Part shown: positions 61,776 through 64,000 of the stretch, piece after piece
Position numbering within the stretch: the first letter of the stretch is position 1
How the letters are laid out: each line of letters begins with the position of its first letter
NCBI GenBank assembly: GCA_000746015.1
Contig: JQKK01000010.1
Span: 62,001-126,000, forward strand
DNA length: 64,000 bases
DNA from: Lachnospiraceae bacterium MA2020
GTDB taxonomy: Bacteria; Bacillota; Clostridia; Lachnospirales; Lachnospiraceae
Direction of reading: 5' to 3'
The notes under the pieces: model-generated
The model's database searches: none
What the model saw: the letters and a program-made list of their open reading frames with translations, nothing else
What the model was told of the DNA's origin: nothing
Translations under genes and position numbers: made by a program

Positions 61776-62663
61776 CTATTCGTAGTAGTGGAGAAATATT
61801 TCTTCCAATGACGGTTCCTCGATCAAAATGTCCTCCAACTCCAACCGATGGAGCTGGTTCATGATCGTCATAACGGTTCCGCTGAACATAAAGGATACAG
61901 AAGTCTTGCTCTTGTCCCACTCCAAATTAGCTGTACCGGGAATAGAAAATAAATCCTCTGGAATGGCGTTTTTTGCTGTCAACGAGATTTTCTTGTAGCC
62001 GTTTCCCCGCAGTTCCTTCATGGATTGAACGCCGACCAGCTTCCCCTCCCGCAGAATGGCTACACGGTCACAAAGCCTTTGTACCTCGCTCAGAACATGA
62101 GAGGACAGGAAAATCGTCGTACCGCGTTCATGTTCTTCTTTTAACAGGTCATAAAAGGTCTGCTGGATCAGCGGGTCAAGACCGCTGGTAGGCTCGTCCA
62201 TGATCAGTAACTTGGGGGAGGGCAGCAGGGCCGAAACGATGCCGACTTTCTTTTTGTTGCCCAAAGACAGGTCGCCGATCCTCCTGGACAAATCCAAATG
62301 CAGCCGCTCCGCCAATGCCTCCATCCGGTCATGACCGGCCACTCCGTAGAGCTCCGCCGTATAGAGAAGCATCTCTTTGACTTTCATGCTGTTGTAGTAA
62401 CAGTTTTCGCTGGGGAGATACCCCACATCCCTTGCGATCTCAGACGCCTGCCGCCCACAGTCCAGTCCAAAGACGGAAGCGGTTCCGCCGGTGGGCTTCA
62501 GCAGTCCCATCAGGGTGCGGATGGTGGTGGACTTTCCCGCCCCGTTGGGGCCGATAAAGCCGAAAATCTCACCACGCTCGACCGCAAAACTGATTTCCTC
62601 AATTCCCCGGTGCTTTCCGTAGTTCTTGGACAGCTTATCCAAAATGATGATCGGGTCGCCCAT
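61776..62663 (-). CDS. ABC transporter ATPase (drug/bacteriocin exporter type)
   Basis: The protein has 295 residues. Walker A is GPNGAGKSTTIR, signature LSLGNKKKVGIVSAL, Walker B LLIMDEPTSGLDPL, and the H-loop FLSSHVLSEVQ. The C-terminal ~80 residues are the extra domain of the CcmA/NatA-type exporters. It overlaps the TetR gene by 29 bases, so translation is coupled. It energises the two ABC-2 permeases that follow. Confidence 0.94.
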   Translation of the reverse strand: MGDPIIILDKLSKNYGKHRGIEEISFAVERGEIFGFIGPNGAGKSTTIRTLMGLLKPTGGTASVFGLDCGRQASEIARDVGYLPSENCYYNSMKVKEMLLYTAELYGVAGHDRMEALAERLHLDLSRRIGDLSLGNKKKVGIVSALLPSPKLLIMDEPTSGLDPLIQQTFYDLLKEEHERGTTIFLSSHVLSEVQRLCDRVAILREGKLVGVQSMKELRGNGYKKISLTAKNAIPEDLFSIPGTANLEWDKSKTSVSFMFSGTVMTIMNQLHRLELEDILIEEPSLEEIFLHYYE

Positions 62664-63276
62664 GGCAATACTCCTCCTTGTAAAGGTTTTGTTTCAGCAT
62701 TTGCAAGATCTCACCAAATTCCGTCATGATGCCGGAATAGTCGGTTTCTCCCTCGCGCTCGGTCTGAAAGGCGAGACCCTTTCCCAACAGCATCAGCATT
62801 TGGAAAACTAACCTTGCATCTGGAGGCCGTTTGAATTTCTGTGTATCCTCTTTCCGCAAAACCAATGCTTCTACAAGCTTTGTTCCCTCCTCCATCATCG
62901 TGCCCAACAGACTTTTTACCTCTGGTGCCTGCTCTGCCACGGCGCTAGTGATAAACGCCGCAACATAAGGATGCTTCTTCAAATTCTCTACTTTCATAAC
63001 ACTTGCCATCCAAACACGGTCAAAAAAATCCGCATTTGTATCTAAAGCCTCCTTGTCGTAAGCCTGCTTCATCTGTTCGTTGCAATACTGAAGCAGGTAC
63101 TTATAAAGGGCTTGTTTGTTGCCAAAATATTGAAATATTGATGCTTTGGAAATACCTGCTGCCGTCGCAATGTCATGGATAGATGCTTTCTCGTAGCCAT
63201 ACTTTGCGAAGCACGAAAGTGCTGCATTACGGACAACTGTTTGCTTTTCCTCCGAAAGAGCCAAAAATTTTTCCAT
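62635..63276 (-). CDS. TetR-family repressor
   Basis: The protein has 213 residues. The N-terminal HTH is YEKASIHDIATAAGISKASI followed by FQYFGNKQALYKYLL. The C-terminal ligand-binding domain is helical and unassigned. It is the first gene of the TetR-ABC-KTR operon; two palindromes flanking its promoter (63295-63347) indicate autorepression. AAGGGG precedes the ATG. Confidence 0.94.
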   Translation of the reverse strand: MEKFLALSEEKQTVVRNAALSCFAKYGYEKASIHDIATAAGISKASIFQYFGNKQALYKYLLQYCNEQMKQAYDKEALDTNADFFDRVWMASVMKVENLKKHPYVAAFITSAVAEQAPEVKSLLGTMMEEGTKLVEALVLRKEDTQKFKRPPDARLVFQMLMLLGKGLAFQTEREGETDYSGIMTEFGEILQMLKQNLYKEEYCHGRPDHHFG

Positions 63277-63294
63277 CGTGTTACCCCTTCCTTA

Positions 63295-63348
63295 ATAACC
63301 GTTTCGGTTATCGATAAGCAGTATAACACAAATAACCGAAACGGTCAA
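63295..63348 (-). promoter_or_regulatory. Autoregulated promoter of the TetR-ABC operon with two operators
   Basis: On the minus strand TTGACC (63343-63348), 17 bases and TATACT (63320-63325) form the promoter. Operator 1, ATAACCG-TTT-CGGTTAT (63295-63311), is perfect and covers the start site. Operator 2, ATAACCG-AAA-CGGTCA (63332-63347), covers the -35. Both share the ATAACCG half-site. Confidence 0.85.
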
Positions 63349-63391
63349 TAGTGCTTTGCTTTATTTTTAGGGGAGCGCACAAACGGCAAGC

Positions 63392-63468
63392 AATTCGGGT
63401 GTGGCCACACTCCGAAATTTTTGCTGGGCCGCAGGCCCGCAAAAATGCTTGTTGGGGAGCCTCCCCAA
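63392..63468. repeat. Cluster of inverted repeats beside the relaxase gene
   Basis: Three structures follow each other: AATTCGG-GTGTGGCCACAC-TCCGAAATT (63392-63419), TTTTTGC-T-GGGCC-GCA-GGCCC-GCAAAAA (63418-63445) and TTGGGGAG-C-CTCCCCAA (63452-63468). Together with palindrome copy d they fill the gap between relaxase and TetR genes. Confidence 0.75.
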
Positions 63469-63474
63469 ACCCGG

Positions 63475-63501
63475 CTCTTTGGGACAAAATGTCCCAAAGA
63501 G
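63475..63501. repeat. ICE palindrome, copy d (extended)
   Basis: The core TTGGGACA-AAA-TGTCCCAA (63479-63497) is perfect and the arms extend to 12 bp (CTCTTTGGGACA / TGTCCCAAAGAG). It lies ~20 bases beyond the relaxase stop. Confidence 0.9.
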
Positions 63502-63520
63502 GTTGGCTGCGTCACCGCCG

Positions 63521-64000
63521 CTATCGCGTCTGTTCCTTATCAGTGCGCCCGTCCGTCAGTCCGAGCAGATGGTCGATGTTGGCCTTGACCGCCACGGCCT
63601 GCCGCATATCCCGCTGGGCCTGCCGGTACTCGGCATAGAGGGCCTTTTTCTTGTCCGCCAGCTCCCGCCGCTGTTTTTTCAGCGCGTCCATCCTGGGGAG
63701 CTTTGCCCCGTCCAGAATGTCGTTGATCGCCGCCTTTGCCGCCCGGTAGGAGGCCAGCGCCTCCTCATGCTCCGCCAGATACTTCTTGCTGTACCGGGCG
63801 GCCTTGTAGCCGTCGAACACGGGCCGGGTCTTGGCGTAGTCCACCACGGCCCCCATCAGCCCGGAGACTTTGGAGAGGGCGGCCTCGGTGGTCTGGAGCT
63901 CCCCGGCCAGCGCGTGGGCCCGGTCAACCGCCGCCGTGGTCTTTGCCGCCAGCGCGTCATAGTCAGTGAGATTGTTCTCCTGCAAAAACTGGAGGGCGGC
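63521..64000 (-). CDS. Relaxase/mobilization protein, C-terminal part (partial)
   Basis: The frame is open to the window edge, so the N-terminal part with the relaxase domain is outside. The visible ~159 residues are helical and K/A/E-rich (TDYDALAAKTTAAVDRAHAL, YKAARYSKKYLAEHEEALAS). They match the C-terminal coiled region of Tn1549-type relaxases as I remember them. The protein would nick oriT for transfer of the element. Base composition is G+C-rich like the recombinase end. Confidence 0.75.
   Translation of the reverse strand, partial: AALQFLQENNLTDYDALAAKTTAAVDRAHALAGELQTTEAALSKVSGLMGAVVDYAKTRPVFDGYKAARYSKKYLAEHEEALASYRAAKAAINDILDGAKLPRMDALKKQRRELADKKKALYAEYRQAQRDMRQAVAVKANIDHLLGLTDGRTDKEQTR

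Larger units (their letters stand above)
56669..64000. mobile_element. Integrative conjugative/mobilizable element, one end (partial)
   Basis: From about 56.7 kb the base composition becomes clearly G+C-richer, and every supported gene is on the minus strand. The content is a large serine recombinase at the end, DUF6870-type protein, sigma-like factor, KTR protein, TetR-ABC cargo and relaxase, which matches Clostridiales Tn1549/CTn-like elements. The exact left end lies between the GH16 stop and the recombinase stop (56669-56708); the other end is outside the window. No direct repeats can be tested without it. The TetR-ABC part (59.9-63.3 kb) is lower in G+C than the backbone, suggesting separately acquired cargo. 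Confidence 0.88.

Noticed and set aside
1-64000. tRNA or rRNA genes
   Set aside because: No cloverleaf with a T-arm GGTTCGA-type motif, and no rRNA-like sequence, was found by reading both strands.

Overview
The window looks like a chromosomal stretch from an anaerobic, Gram-positive, A+T-rich Firmicute of the Lachnospiraceae type (Butyrivibrio/Roseburia-like; I cannot fix the genus). The evidence is the housekeeping order (rpsB-tsf, dgt-dnaG-rpoD-trmK, rnpB), strong AGGAGG ribosome binding sites, many secreted or lipoprotein carbohydrate genes, and a Clostridiales-type integrative element at the right end.

Layout. 1-13 kb: two small envelope-type genes, rpsB-tsf, a small membrane protein, dgt-like dNTPase, dnaG, rpoD, trmK, a TGS/uridine-kinase-like protein, RNase P RNA, proA and ilvE. 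13-20 kb: a secreted leucine-rich-repeat protein, a CUT1 sugar ABC importer with its LacI regulator, and a CDF cation exporter. 20-34.6 kb: three large paralogous secreted proteins in tandem, with beta-helix N-termini, Ig/Fn3/InlB-like middles and an almost identical C-terminal domain. Each is preceded by a repeated regulatory cassette that holds a simple-sequence repeat (GGCAA x3, GCGAACT x8, GGCAA x19) directly after a promoter-like sequence, then a long hairpin before the ribosome binding site. An Rpn-type PD-(D/E)XK gene lies between units 2 and 3. This is the most novel-looking system in the window: a candidate length-variable, possibly phase-variable, surface-protein locus.

34.6-39 kb: a structured palindromic element, then a TPP riboswitch with terminator controlling thiW, a fused thiM-thiE, thiD and thiC. 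HMP is made de novo and thiazole is salvaged. 39-49.8 kb: a YesMN-type two-component system divergent from an Lpl-type sugar ABC importer, a GH31 glycosidase and a Gfo/Idh/MocA oxidoreductase. 50-56.7 kb: a MacB-like ABC export system (permease, adaptor, ATPase) and a secreted GH16 beta-glucanase with a domain inserted in its catalytic fold.

56.7-64 kb: the end of a G+C-richer integrative conjugative or mobilizable element, all on the minus strand: large serine recombinase, small conserved genes, a sigma-like factor, an autoregulated TetR-ABC transporter module with a KTR cysteine-rich protein, and the C-terminal part of a relaxase that runs off the window. Four copies of a 19-bp palindrome (TTGGGACA-N3-TGTCCCAA type) lie in its intergenic gaps. 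No tRNA, rRNA or CRISPR array was found.
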